A stretch of DNA of 64,000 bases from Cercis canadensis (Eukaryota; Streptophyta; Magnoliopsida; Fabales; Fabaceae): NCBI GenBank assembly GCA_003255065.1, contig QAOA01002999.1, positions 1-64,000 of the forward strand, in the 5' to 3' direction. Each line of letters starts with the position of its first letter. The first letter of the stretch is position 1. Positions 34,096-46,300 of this stretch are shown in pieces. The position numbers and the translations under genes are program-made. The notes under the pieces were generated by a model. That model did no database searches. It saw only the letters and a program-made list of their open reading frames with translations, and was not told the origin of the DNA.

Positions 34096-34595
34096 AAAAA
34101 TCCAACGATAATAATTTCGTTGGAATTTTAATAAAAAAATTTATAAAAAATTAATAATTACTAAGATTTTAATGGTAATTCCTATGGAAAATACCGTTGA
34201 ATTTTTTTTAAAAGAATTCCAATGGTATTTTCCATTAGAATTATCGTTGGAATAGTTTAGTAAAAAAAAAAAAATTAATTAAAAAATTTCAATGGTAATT
34301 CCAACAGAAAATACCATTGGAATTCTTTTTAAAAAATTGTAATAGTATTTTTCGTTGAAATTACTATTGGAATAGTTTTGTAAAAATAAAAAAAAATTAA
34401 TTAAAAAAATTATAACGAAAAATATTGTTGGAAGTTTTTTTAAAAATTCTAATAGTATTTTTCGTTAGAAGTTTTTTCCAAAAATGAATTCCAATGATAA
34501 AATACAGTTGGAGTTACTATTCCGTTACAATTTCTGTTGGAACTTAAAATTCTGACAGAAAAATTTCATTGGAATCATGCAAATTTCTTGTAGTG
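34096..34595. mobile_element. CACTA (En/Spm-type) transposon end with subterminal repeats
   Basis: It ends in TTTCTTGTAGTG (34584-34595), the inverse of the CACTACAAGAAA terminus. About 500 bp before it consist of repeated TTCCAATGGTATTTTCCAT and AATTACCGTTGGAAT variants in both orientations, the usual subterminal array. No left CACTA terminus was found, so the element is truncated or decayed on that side. Confidence 0.75.
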
Positions 34596-35246
34596 TGTGG
34601 ATGAGGATTTCTTGAATTTGGATGGTGATCATAATAGCTCTAACATATCCTGAAATATACATAGATTTAATTTCAAGTTCATACTTCACTACAATGTTGT
34701 GTTTGATTCCTGTTTTTGTAATGTATATTTAAGTAATGCCTACTTTGCACTGACTAAACTTTTTTGCTTTCTCATGGTGTGTGATGTCTTTTACTAAGAA
34801 AAAACTTCTTTATGACAAAGGTCAAATGGGGGAGGGAAGCTTGCTGTACTTTCTTATCAGTATTTTTGGGTTATGAATTCAATAAGAATTAACTTTCTTT
34901 AGGCACCTGGTCAGACTCTCATTGGAGTTATTTCATAAAGACTTGCCATGGTAAGGAAGAAGGATCAAATAAGAACACTTGACGAATGCCTTAATAGAGT
35001 TGCATGTTGCATTGATCACCATTTGTTACCTTAGGTGTGTCATATTTTAGATGATTACTGCTTGTTTCATTATTTGGTTTATTATGATTATTCACTATTT
35101 TAGTTATGAGCTCTAGGCAATCCATTCATCTGATCATAAATAAATAAAATAAAATAAAAAATTGAAAATTAAAATTAAGGAAAAAAAATCTCTAAGAGCT
35201 CTTTCTTGGATTTAAGAGAGTACTTGGGTTTTCGCAATAACTTTAA
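34596..35246. other. Intergenic DNA with short exon-like stretches
   Basis: Reads such as VDEDFLNLDGDHNSSNIS (about 34600-34655) occur just after the CACTA end. Near 34903 an acceptor-like TTTAG is followed by an open stretch, and RTLDECLNRVACCIDHH lies at about 34975-35023. No family was recognised. Confidence 0.3.
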
Positions 35247-35846
35247 GGGGGCGTTTGGTAAATATATATTTTTTAATTCCTGGGAATCATGTCCTGGAAT
35301 TATGTTTCTTGAGAATGATCATTCCCAGGAATGTTACAAATGTGTTTGGTTGGTCTCATGGGAATGTTACACAATATTTCTTAGGAATTTTCTAATCTCA
35401 CGTTTGTTCTAATACAACTTTCTTGAAAATCTTAGCATTTTTTTCAAAAATACCCCTATCTATTTTAAGTCAAAGAAAATAATTAAATTATTTCTTATAA
35501 TTAATGAATAGTTATTTAAAATAATTCCTTATTTAAAATTAAGAATTAGTAAAAAGTAGCACTAGAAACTAGCAAAAATAAAATATAAAATAAGGTATAA
35601 ACAAAAATAAAATAATTTTAGCATTATTACGATTATGCCATTAATGAAGGGTATATTTGACTTNCCCCCCCCCCCCCCCCCCCCCCAAATGAAAAAGTTT
35701 TGGTGGAAAATCTGTTCTAAAATCATTCCTGAGAATCCTACTTTCTTAGGAATATTTTTTAGAAATCTTGTACCAAATATGAGAATACTAGTTTCCCAAG
35801 TTCAGATTCCCAAGAAACTAAAAAAATCCGTCTACCAAACGTCCCT
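35247..35846. mobile_element. Harbinger/Tourist-type MITE A (about 600 bp)
   Basis: The ends are GGGGGCGTTTGGTA and, inverted, AGGGACGTTTGGTA. TAA flanks both sides (35244-35246 and 35847-35849), the 3-bp PIF/Harbinger target. Internal words include TTCCTGGGAAT and ATTCCCAGGAAT. It contains an unresolved base and a poly-C run at 35664-35686. Confidence 0.75.
35664..35686. repeat. Poly-C run starting with an N
   Basis: One N followed by about 22 C, inside MITE A. Probably a sequencing or gap-join artefact at a homopolymer. Confidence 0.85.
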
Positions 35847-36230
35847 TAACTGTGTGCCAAGATTTATGGGTCAAGGAAGAATCTCTTCCTAGGCGTTAAG
35901 GGCATCCCAAAGAGCATAGGATTTTGTGACATTTATGTATTTAAGTAATATTACCTATTGAGATATCCTTGCAATCAAAAAAAGAGCTCTAGAGTAATTT
36001 AGTTTGAAATAAAATGTTTAGGTTGAGTGTTGAATCTATTCAAGTAGTGTCTTCAGGTTGTCATATATCACATTTTTGAATCTGAGATTTTCTTAAACTA
36101 ATGGAATGTACATATAAGGAGAATAATAATGATTTGGATTCTAATATTAAGGCTAACAGTGTTGATTTGGACATATTTGTAGACAACAAGAGTCTAAATG
36201 GTGATGACAATTCGAATGCCCTTACCTTAA
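35847..36230. other. Short interval between two Harbinger-type elements, with an open frame
   Basis: A plus-strand frame from 36101 (MECTYKENNNDLDSNI, then LDIFVDNKSLNGDD) is acidic and unlike the surrounding DNA. It may be an exon of the unidentified, transposon-interrupted gene suspected from 33.5 kb. No family was recognised. Confidence 0.3.
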
Positions 36231-36486
36231 GGTGGTGTTTGGTATCAACTATCCACTTGCCTGGGAATCCTTACTTTCTTGGGAATTCTATTTCCAGGAA
36301 TGAGATTATTACGAAAGTTGATATTCTCATGTTTGGTTAACACTCAACTTTCCTGGGAATAATATCTCTCTCTCAGCCCCTGCCCCTTTGAATTGTGGTA
36401 GAACCAGCCATGCCACAAACAATAGCTTCAAATCATACCAAATTTCACATGCCACCTCAATATCTCATTACCACCTCCCTTGCTTA

Positions 36487-36533
<47 letters not shown>

Positions 36534-37127
36534 GGGATTCATTTTCCACCCTTGCTTTTCGGCAGAGGGATTCATATGCAAAGGACACAGAGAAGAGAGA
36601 CCTTGCTTTTCCGCCCTTGCTTACGTTGGTTCATGCTCCACACCTCCTCCTCAACAGTCAACACAGGACCTTTGTGAACCACCACAAAGAGACCTTTACG
36701 ATTTTCCAATTCTCTGGATTCCAATTTTGTGGGCTGAAATTTCTCTGAAATTCAAAATCAAAAGGAAAGGTTTGGTCCTCATGTTCGTGTGTTTTTATAG
36801 AACGGCTTCAAGCCATGGTTGGAAGAAGAAGAGCAGAAATGAAAGCGAGGAAGGAGAGAAGGGTGCGCGAGCGAGGCAGAGAAAAGAATGCCTAGCGCTG
36901 GGCGCTACGAGCCCAGCGTTGAGCGCTAGCATCTCCATTCCCAGGAAAGTTGGATTTTCACCTCAAGAGGTGGGTAAGTTTTATTCCCATTTTGTGTGTA
37001 AATTTCATTTCCAGGTATCTTTTATTCCCGGGAATAATTTTGTATCTCTTGCACCAAACATGAGAAAGTTTTATTCCCACCTTACTTTCCCTGGAATCTT
37101 AACAGATAACTGGTACCAAACACCACC
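36231..37127. mobile_element. Harbinger/Tourist-type element B (897 bp)
   Basis: The ends are GGTGGTGTTTGGTA in inverted orientation, flanked by TAA on both sides (36228-36230 and 37128-37130). It shares CCTGGGAAT/ATTCCCAGG-type words with MITE A. The interior holds a (TA)n microsatellite, a non-credible long open frame spanning it, and GCGC words at 36891-36935. No transposase is visible. Confidence 0.8.
36493..36530. repeat. (TA)n microsatellite
   Basis: Uninterrupted TA run inside Harbinger-type element B. Confidence 0.95.
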
Positions 37128-37618
37128 TAAAAGATATTTGCAATTTCACATACACTAACATGGTCATAAGGCTAATCTCTTCACATTCTTTCCCGGTTGG
37201 AATCCTCTCAATTGCAAATGCAATCACTATTTACCTACAGGTAAATAAAAGAGTTTATATATTCATCAGCTTGGAACTCAATATTTTTCTACCTTTTTCT
37301 TATTCATTCAAATTAGGATTAATTATACTATAAGATTCTTATAATTTAGATGAATTTTTAATTGGGTTTGCTTTTAAGGAATCAACGACTCAAAATAGAA
37401 TAACCCTTTGCACACACAATCCCTTTTGATGGGATTTTCAACCACTAGTTAACAATATTCGATAACCCACCTTATAAGGGCCTTGTTACTTGTGACCCTT
37501 GGTGAATATATATTATTATATCCAGCTGGTGTTCAGTAGGTTTTGATCAAATTGGCAAGTGACAACCTAATTGAAAGTGGTTGCAGTTCTAGTTCCAATT
37601 TCTCACCACCAATGTGAT
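37128..37618. other. Intergenic DNA left of the copia remnant
   Basis: No gene was recognised. A 35-bp stretch around 37286 (TATTTTTCTAC then TTTTTCTTAT) resembles one near 31509. Confidence 0.4.
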
Positions 37619-37895
37619 GTTCTATTTTTGCTTATTTAACTTCTAGTGGATGGGAAATGATCAGTGAGATGAATTATGAATTAAGGTAATTTGTATAGGA
37701 AAACTGAGAAGATGGAGAAAGGTCACAACTTTCATTTAGTGTAATTGTAAATTTATACAAGTGCAAAGTCTATTCAAACGAAAAGGAGACTAATCCCTAG
37801 ATGAGTTGATAAGTATATTTTGTTACAAGTATATTTGACTAAGTAAGATAAATCAATAAATCAAATTCTAACTAACTTCTGACTCATTAATACAC
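37619..37895 (-). repeat. Probable 3' LTR of the copia remnant
   Basis: On the minus strand, a purine tract (TTGAGGGGG) is followed by TGTATTAATGAG at 37895. An AGAACA-type end at about 37619 would give a 277-bp LTR. The outer border is a guess because no second LTR is present. Confidence 0.5.
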
Positions 37896-40110
37896 CCCCT
37901 CAAGATGGTGGAGGATTCAACTACAACAATCTTGGAACAAAGAGATTAAAATCGGGGTCCTAGTAGTGGCTTTGTTAGGAGATCAGCTAATTGGTGTGAT
38001 GATGGGACATGAGATACCTTAAGAGCTTTGTTGGCGTAAGAGCCCAAATAAAGTGGTAGTCAATGGATAAATGCTTCATGCGTGAGTGAAAGACGGGATT
38101 GGCACAAAGATATGTGGCTCCAATATTATTGGAGTAGATCATGGGAGGTGCAGGGAGCTTGATACCAAGTTCTGTAAGCAAATTTTGAAGCCATAAGATC
38201 TCAGCAGAGGTAGAAGCAATGGTACAGTATTCAGTTTCTGTAGAGGAGCGAGCTACTAATTTTTGCTTGCGTGAGCTCCAAGAGATTGGATTATTGCCAA
38301 GATAGGCAATGTAGGCACCGGTAGAGCGACGGTCAGCTGTGTCATTGGTCCAGTCAGCATCACAATAGGTAGTGAGCTACAACTGGGCATGTCGAGTAAG
38401 GAGAATGCCAAAAGTGAGGGTTGACTTCAGATAATGTAGCAATCTCTTAAGTGCTTGATAGTGGTCATTGGTCTGAGCATGCATGTGTTGAGCAAGGCGG
38501 CTAACAGTGTAGGCAACATCTGGGCGAGTAAGAGACAAGTATTGTAAAGAGCCAACCAATCTTCGGTAGACAGTGATGTCAGTGGAGGGTGAGTCATGAG
38601 CAAATTTGGCCAAAGTAGACATGGGAGTGGTGATAGGTTTAGCACCTTCCATGTTGGATTTGGCCAATAAATCCCTGATATATTTGTGTTGTGTGATAAA
38701 GAGTCCTTTGGAAGATGGAATTAGTTCAAGACCAAGAAAGTAATTAGGGAACCCAAGGTCTTTCAAGGAGAAGGCAGTAGCAAGTGAGCTCATAAATTGT
38801 GTAAGAAAAACAATGGAGTTGCCGGTCAAGAGTAGATCATCAACATATACCAAAAAATATGCAAGGGCAATACCTTTCTGATAGATAAATAATGAGGCAT
38901 CTGTCTTGGAGTTAGTAAAGCTATATTGTAAAAGAAATGTGCGTAAGGAATGATACCAGGCACGTAGAGCTTGCTTGAGGCCATAGAGAGCCTTCTTGAG
39001 GCGGCACACATGAGATGGATATTGCTGATGAATAAAACCAGAAGGTTGTGCCATATATATTGTTTCGGGCAGTGCTCCTTGAAGGAAAGCATTATTCACG
39101 TCCATTTGGCGAAGAGGCCAGCCAAGTGAGAGAGCAATGGAGAGCACTATTTTGATAGTCTGAGGCTTGATGACAGGACTAAAAGTATCAAAATAGTCTA
39201 CAACGGGGTGTTGGTGGAAACCCTTGGCTACAAGACAAGCTTTGAAGCAAGAGATAAAGCCATCCAAATTTCTTTTGACACGGAATACCCATTTGTTGCC
39301 AACAATATTGTAGTGAGAGTATGGTGTGATTGAATCCCAAGTACCATTGCTCATAAGAGCATTAAATTCCTCAGACATGGTTGCTCTCTAGTGGGGAGAT
39401 TTAAGAGCTTGAGACACACATGTGGGTTCAAGAGCTTGAGGGAGAGGATATTTTGAGACAGCATAGAGCTGCTTGGGTTTGTGTATGTTGTTTTTGGCTC
39501 GGGTAGTCATGGGGTGTGTGTTTAAGGGAGGAATGGAGGGAGGGGGAGCTGAATTACCTAAGGTAAGTCCTTGAGTGACAGGTGGCAAGGGCACGGTGGT
39601 AGGGACAGTGATATCACAATGAGAGGAAGATGAAGGAGAGACACGTGAGGCAGTATTTGAGGAGGAAGAAGTGGAAGTGGGCAAAGGAGAGGGTGAGGAT
39701 GCGATGTGATGAGGACTGGAAGGTGGTGGAGTTTGAGTGAAACTTTGAAAGGAAATTAGCTCATGGGATAATTGAGAGGTAGGTAGGATCAAGGGGGTAG
39801 AGTTTAAAAGGGAGAATGACTCTTTCGAAAAAGGAAAAATATGCTCTAAAAATTTGACATGCCATGAGTGGAAGAGTTTGTGGGTTTGAGTGTCAAAACA
39901 AATAAAGGCACTTTGAGTGTTAGAGTAGCTAAGAAAGACACAAGAGTTTGATCTAGGTTGAAGTTTGTTGGTTGTATAGGGTTTTAGCCAAGGAAAACAA
40001 AGCACCCAAAAATTCGTAATTTGGAATAATATGGGCTTTTATTAAATAAAATGGAGAAAGGGGATTTGGAGTGTGGAGGACAGTCATAAATATCACATCA
40101 TTAAAAAAAA
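37619..40110 (-). pseudogene. 5'-truncated, decayed Ty1/copia retrotransposon
   Basis: Reading on the minus strand from about 40110, the segments are as follows. First comes the end of integrase (SKLRIFGCL..FPWLKPYTTN) and a Ser/Pro-rich linker (39388-40005). Next is reverse transcriptase (38377-39378) with NKWVFRVKRNLDG, RQMDVNNAFLQGAL and FLVYVDDLLLTGN. RNase H then shows DADWTNDTADRRSTGAYIAY, SSTETEYCTIASTSAEILW and ending ADLLTK, before the probable 3' LTR. Inactivating changes are visible: a frame change between linker and RT, a TAG at about 38381 before RNase H, and a frameshift near 38050. Gag, protease, most of integrase and the 5' LTR are missing. Confidence 0.93.
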
Positions 40111-40330
40111 ATTATATCCCTTCAAACATCATCAAACATTAAGCGGAAAAGGTATTTCTAGGTACCTTTATTAGCCATTAATTTATGTTGCATGGAAAAA
40201 CAAGTTGTTTTACTACTGTGTTTCTGTTCATATAGAACTCTTGTTCATCCCTTTCCCCCNCCCCCCCCCCCCCCCCCCCTCTTAAACTCAAGCTAATTCA
40301 ACCATATTATTTCTTCATTGCAAACAAGAA
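40111..40330. other. 3' flank of the PRUNE-like gene with poly-C/N
   Basis: Mostly the probable 3' UTR of the minus-strand gene ending at 40331. It contains a poly-C run with an N at 40260. Confidence 0.5.
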
Positions 40331-43300
40331 TTAGGGTTTTGGTGCCCCAACAAACTCTTCTAGCAAACCTTCTATAGTTTTTCTTGAGGTAATCTTACCA
40401 ATCTCAAAAGCTTTGATATCATCTTTTAGACCTGCATGAACATAACATAAGTTAATGGCAAACACTTGCACTTATAATTTCTTATTATGATAAAATACAT
40501 CTTCAAGAGTATGCTAAAAGACAATCATTAATTGTACATCAAGAGAGAAAATGAAAACAAGAATCATTATTAGAAAATCTATTTAGCTAGATACCTAGTA
40601 CACTAACGTTGAATTGTAAATATATGAAAACATTGACAGGAAAAGATTTTTGCATTTGAATGAAGAGTACCATTAGATAGAAAAGCGCTTCACTTAAAAA
40701 AAAAAAAAAAAAAAAACACAAAACAAAAAAACAAAACAAAAAAAAAACCAAAACAAAAAACTCTTTTACATGAGCTTTTCACAACTTTTAAAAGAATTTA
40801 GTTAAACCAAAATTAAGATTTTTGGAGAAGCTTATTAGAAATAAAGCTTTTATAACTTTCCTTTTTTGCTTTAAAAAATAATACTTCTCTATCTAAATAC
40901 ACTTGAAGAAGCATAACTCTAACACTTCAAATTTTATTTGGTTTATCAATTTTCATATGCACATTGTTGAACAAGAACTAACCTGATTGGTGTAGACTTT
41001 TAAGTGGCAGCCGGGAAGCATTGAAGTCAAATAAAAAGAGCAAACTCTCCAGTAGCTTTAAAGATTCAGCAGAAACTAAAATTTCTCTCTAGGTATCAAA
41101 CATATATATAGAGAGTATGAAAAAGTAAAACATAATTAGCATCAAAGTTTGTGAAAAAAATTATTAGAAACAAACATATTGTACATAATTAACCCAGAAT
41201 GACATTGGAGATTATTTCATAGAGACAATAGAAGGGCAAATTTAGTAATCCATTTTTATAATTGATGAGAATGCCAAGTCCACATGTAGGAAAAATGCAT
41301 TCCATTATAGCAACTTTTGAGTTTTACTTAGATACTTGAGTTTTAGTTCTTGAGAATATTATAAATAAATTCTTTTACTTGTCACAACTAGCCTTCGTGT
41401 TGAATGGATTGTGGTCGATGTTAGACTAATAGACTAATCCAGACCCAAATTTTAAGTACAATATATGCAATTCATGAAGTTGATTTTGGGTGGGTGGTCT
41501 TTAAAATAACTATATAGAATAATATTGGGAAATGCTATTTTCACACCCAATTTTGCTAATGATACATCCTATTTAATGTCTAAATATAATAGAGACTAAT
41601 TTACTCTCATTTAATATAATTTTTTTTTAGTTAATTGTAAAAATCATCATTTAATATAGAAAGTTTTTAGTCAAAGTTAAAAAAAAATTTCATATTAATT
41701 GAGAGTAATTTAATCTATATTATATTTAAACATTAAAAAAAGTGTGTCATTAGAAAAATATGGTGTGGAAATAGCAGCTGCCATAATATTTGGTTGGCAA
41801 GTTTGTTTGTAAATTTTGAATTTCCTTCATTTGAAATTAAAAGTTATGATCATAGACAAAGAAACACCACAATTATGAACTGAAAAAGAAAAAAAGAAAA
41901 GACCTTAAGTATAAAGCACAGTTAGAATTAATTGGGTGCTCCAAGTGTTTTGGAAGTTGGGTTAATAAGAAAAGTGTGGATCAGAATCAGATAGTGTCTC
42001 CAAACCTTGAATTTCTTCTCAGCATCGTAATATCCAGAAACGATAATAAATGCTTCAAGTTTCTCTAGATCTGAAGTATATCAAAAAATAAAACAAAGAA
42101 ACTGTGAGAAGCGAAAGAAAAAAGCACCCATGAAATTTCCCATAATTAAAATTAAGAATTAACATATGAAGTAGTGCATGAATCTACTTGAAATAAATAA
42201 ATAAAAGAAAAGAGGAAACAAGTGCTTAGTTAATACTCACATCGGAAGTATTTTATTTCTTGTCCTAGATTTTCCGAGTGAGCAATAAACTGTTCAATTG
42301 AAATTCCAATAGAACTCATGCCAATTTGTTTGTCTGATCTTGAATCTGCACTTTAGTTTATCAAAATGAAAAATTACCATTTTAATCGATTCCAAGTAAA
42401 GATCACAAATTCTATAAATACTATAGTCTATGAATAATATCAATAGAATTATAGGTTTTCATGAGTCACAACAAACACAAATAATAATAAACCGTTTTGT
42501 GATTCTTGAGCTAGTTCTTTGGGAATTCCCAGAACATGCCAATTGAATATTAACAAATTTGCAAACCTAGTGTTGTCCACTTCTTAAAATCCTTTCGCAA
42601 GATATCCGCAACTTGCAGATTTGTCACGTCGTGCATTTTGTATTTCACTGAAAATCACACAGTAAACCTCTCAGATGAGAAGAACTAAATGATGAAACCA
42701 AGTGTAGAAGCATTTCATTCATAGATTCAGAAGAAGATAACTACTTAATGACCAAACAGCTTATAGCTGAATAGTGCCAATGTTGTCTTTAAAACTTGTG
42801 AATTTTGTATTCGAATCTAAAGTCGTAGTCAAAAGTAAAAAAAAAAAAAAAAAAAAAATTACTTCACGTGACCCCATGTGAAAATTGTGATTTAATTGTA
42901 AAGTCTAGTTAAAGTGATTGATATTTTAGTTATGGTAATTTATGCAAGTCTTTGATGAAAATTGATGACTTAAAGTCTTGATTTACATTGATAGCGGGAA
43001 ATCATTAAAATTGTCATTTTAGGGGTCTCTGACCTACTTTATAAATTGCCTGACCATCAACTAAGGCACAAAAGTATTCTGCAATATAGGGCTATAGACT
43101 ACAGGCTAGAAGTCCCTTATACACACTTACAGTGAGGTTATAAATCAAAGTGAGTTTTGTATCTCAAAATAATGTAACGTATGTTGGATCTAGGTGAACT
43201 ATTGTTTTTGTGTAAAGCTAACTATATTGTGAACACAAAGAGAGGCCACTACTCAATTCCTATATATGGTGTGACTTGCCTAATTGAGATCATACGTTTA

Positions 43301-46300
43301 TAGTTTTTATGTTTCTCATTGCAAGAATAGATCTTCCATCAATGGTAGGTATTCCTTAAACTATTACTTTATGATGTTGTGAGCTTACATGCTTCGAATA
43401 TCAGATTAATAGATTAAACATTCTTCAATGTATTCCAGTCACAACAAAGTGGAGTTGTAGTCCATTGTAGTCTGCCACAATTATCAAGTCACCCTAAAAT
43501 TAATTAATAAACACAATATTCAAGGTTGTGCAACCAGGAAAGAAAATGGTCATAATACAATAACATCGGTACCAGCATACGCAACATTAACAGTATCCAA
43601 TAATTGAAAAATATTAAACAACCAAAATATCAATAGCAACCACAGTAACGAACTTAAATTCAAGATCAAAATTATTGACATGTACGACAAATCCATATTG
43701 ATAAATAAATGGAATTAGACTTACATAATTGGTAAAGACCATTGCACCCATATCTACCAGCACCATTGATCAATAATGAAGCCATGTACTTATCTTTTGA
43801 GGTGCATTCAGGGTCTTTCAGATTTGAAGTATCCAAAAGGATACCAGCTAACTGCAAGCAAATATTTAATATCAGGAAAAAAAAAATTAGATTTTTTTTC
43901 TTTTTTACATTCAAATTTACTTTTTTTTTAAAAAAAAATTCTTGAGTTTTCCCCTTAGGTTCCAAAACTTGAAAAGAAAGACAGTTGCTTTTCAAGTAGG
44001 TGCCTACCATATATCATATAAAATGATCAAAATACCTCTTGATACTATGTGGTTATTTCATTTAAATTTGAACATAATAATCATACAACACCAAGAAGTA
44101 TTTTGGTCATTCTCATGGTAGGCACTTGCTTAGAAATTTTATTCTTTTGTCACTTTATAGTCTTTTGCTTTTAAGTTTTAAAACCTTAAAATAATTCTCT
44201 CATTTTTCTTTTACTTCTGGCTTAATTTTGAAAAGAGAATGGGACAATGTAAAGGTAAGTTCTGCACTAATGATTAAGTGAAAGAGGATCTACTTGGCTA
44301 ATAGATTATTTGTGCAAAGGACTTTTAAATTTCTATAGAAGAACAATGTCTTAATTAAGGACATGAAAAACTTAGGAGTGGAGAAGAATCCTGGTAATTT
44401 CTTTAACATTTGAATAAGTTGTTTTGAGATATCTTGACATTAAATATAAAAAAAAATGGGAAAATTCAATTAAAAAGAGATAGTGCAACAAGCAAAATGA
44501 AAACTTGGATTTAGAAGTATTAAGTACCAAAAGTTTACTGAATGATTTGTCTGCCAGAATTTCAGGTGACCACAGTGCAAACTTCTCAGCTATGGTAGTA
44601 CAACAAGAGCAGTCCTATATTCATGGGTAAGATATAATCAACTGTGTTGAACTTTTGAGACACAAAATAATAATAGCATAAGAATATTAAGGTCATAAAA
44701 TCTTCTACTAGAGTTTTTTTTTTTTTGGTACATAGGAGGGCAAATGCGCTCGGAAAAGGAGAATAAAACACATAATATCAAACTCTTTCGTTATTATGAC
44801 TAGAAAATGTATCACTAAACCCATAGGTCATTGGCTCTATTAGAGCATTCTAACCATATGACATCAGGACATGTGAGCATATATTGTTTTTTGCTATCAC
44901 TTTTGTTTATGTGTATAGAGCATATGTTAGATTAAAAGAGATCACTTTGAGAATCATAAGTAATTAACACCATGTAATTACTTGTGAGGTTGATGTGATT
45001 TTGTATTAATACTGAAAAAGGAAAATTATATTAATCTACCTACAACGCATTCTTATTTATAATGTCAAGCAAACTACATCATTCATGTACAATAAAATTC
45101 CATTTGTAAGTGTTGTTGATTAAGAATAGAGAAAATTAATTCTAAATCCAAAGAGGGAAAAAGTTGAAGAAATTGAAACCCCTTAAGCATCTTATATCAT
45201 GTATGTATCAGAGTACACAAGGACTTTGTTAAATAAGTCCTTACCCAAACCCAACCATATTTTGAGTTTCAACTAATTATTCAATTGGGGATCTAATCTT
45301 GTATTTTCTTCTTCAAAATAAGAGATTGTACATAGCAACATCATATTTGGCCGGTCCAAAAAAACAGCCTAATTTTTAATCAAGCCTAATTTTGAGGCTT
45401 GAGTTTGGCCTTATAAGTTATAAGGCTCTATATATAAATGAGTCAGCTCGATTATTATTATTTTACTAATTTTTGAATTAAATATTATTTTAAAATAAAA
45501 AATAATAATAAAAAGGAAAAAAAATTAAATTAAAATTAGGCCGACACAATTACTAAACATGCTAATTCGAATTAGGATGGGCCAAAAAAGTCCACTTTTT
45601 AAATGCATCACAAAATTGAAGCCATAACCTTATTTTATACGGGCTATGTTCAAATTTTAAATAAGTCAGACTCAAAATTGACAATCTTAACCGTACATAA
45701 GTAGTCATGTGCCAAACTTTAAAACTTTTTCACCTTTCAACCTTCATGGTCATGGTAATCTGGCATGACCTTGGTTACTTAAGTGATGACACTTAAAATG
45801 TAAAATCATACCTCTCTCATTGTGACAGTCTTAACCCAAGGATATACGGCCTCATTCTGCAAAAGAAAAGAGTTGAGATTATCAATGGTATGTCGTAGTT
45901 CTCAAATGCTTTAACTTTAGAAGTTAGAACCAGAAATACATCCATAAAATTGTATCAGAATACACAAATTAAATCTACCTTTCTGCAGTTAAAGATTTCC
46001 ACCACAGCATGCTTAAATTTCTGTTTCCAAAAAAACACAAAGTATTCATCATTTCTAACAATTTCCACCAAAAGCCAGTTGATTTGTCCAGTGCATAATT
46101 TGTTACCTCTTGCTTATTGGAAATCTTGCTCCTCTTCAATAGTACTATCTTTAAACTTCCAAATAGATCATAATAGGACAGATCAATCTGTTTTGGAATC
46201 ATTCAAGAGAGAGAAACTTTCAGTTGGCTTACCATGTCTAAGAATAGACTCATCCAGATAAGTAGAATGATCCACACACAAAAAGGACACATAGTTTCTA

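Noticed and set aside
36388-37158. 256-codon open frame on the plus strand
   Set aside because: It spans a (TA)n microsatellite and both ends of a Harbinger-type element, with no recognisable domain. It is open by chance.
31509-37320. 35-45 bp shared between about 31509 and 37286
   Set aside because: Short, AT-rich and without inverted partners or duplications; not enough to call an element.
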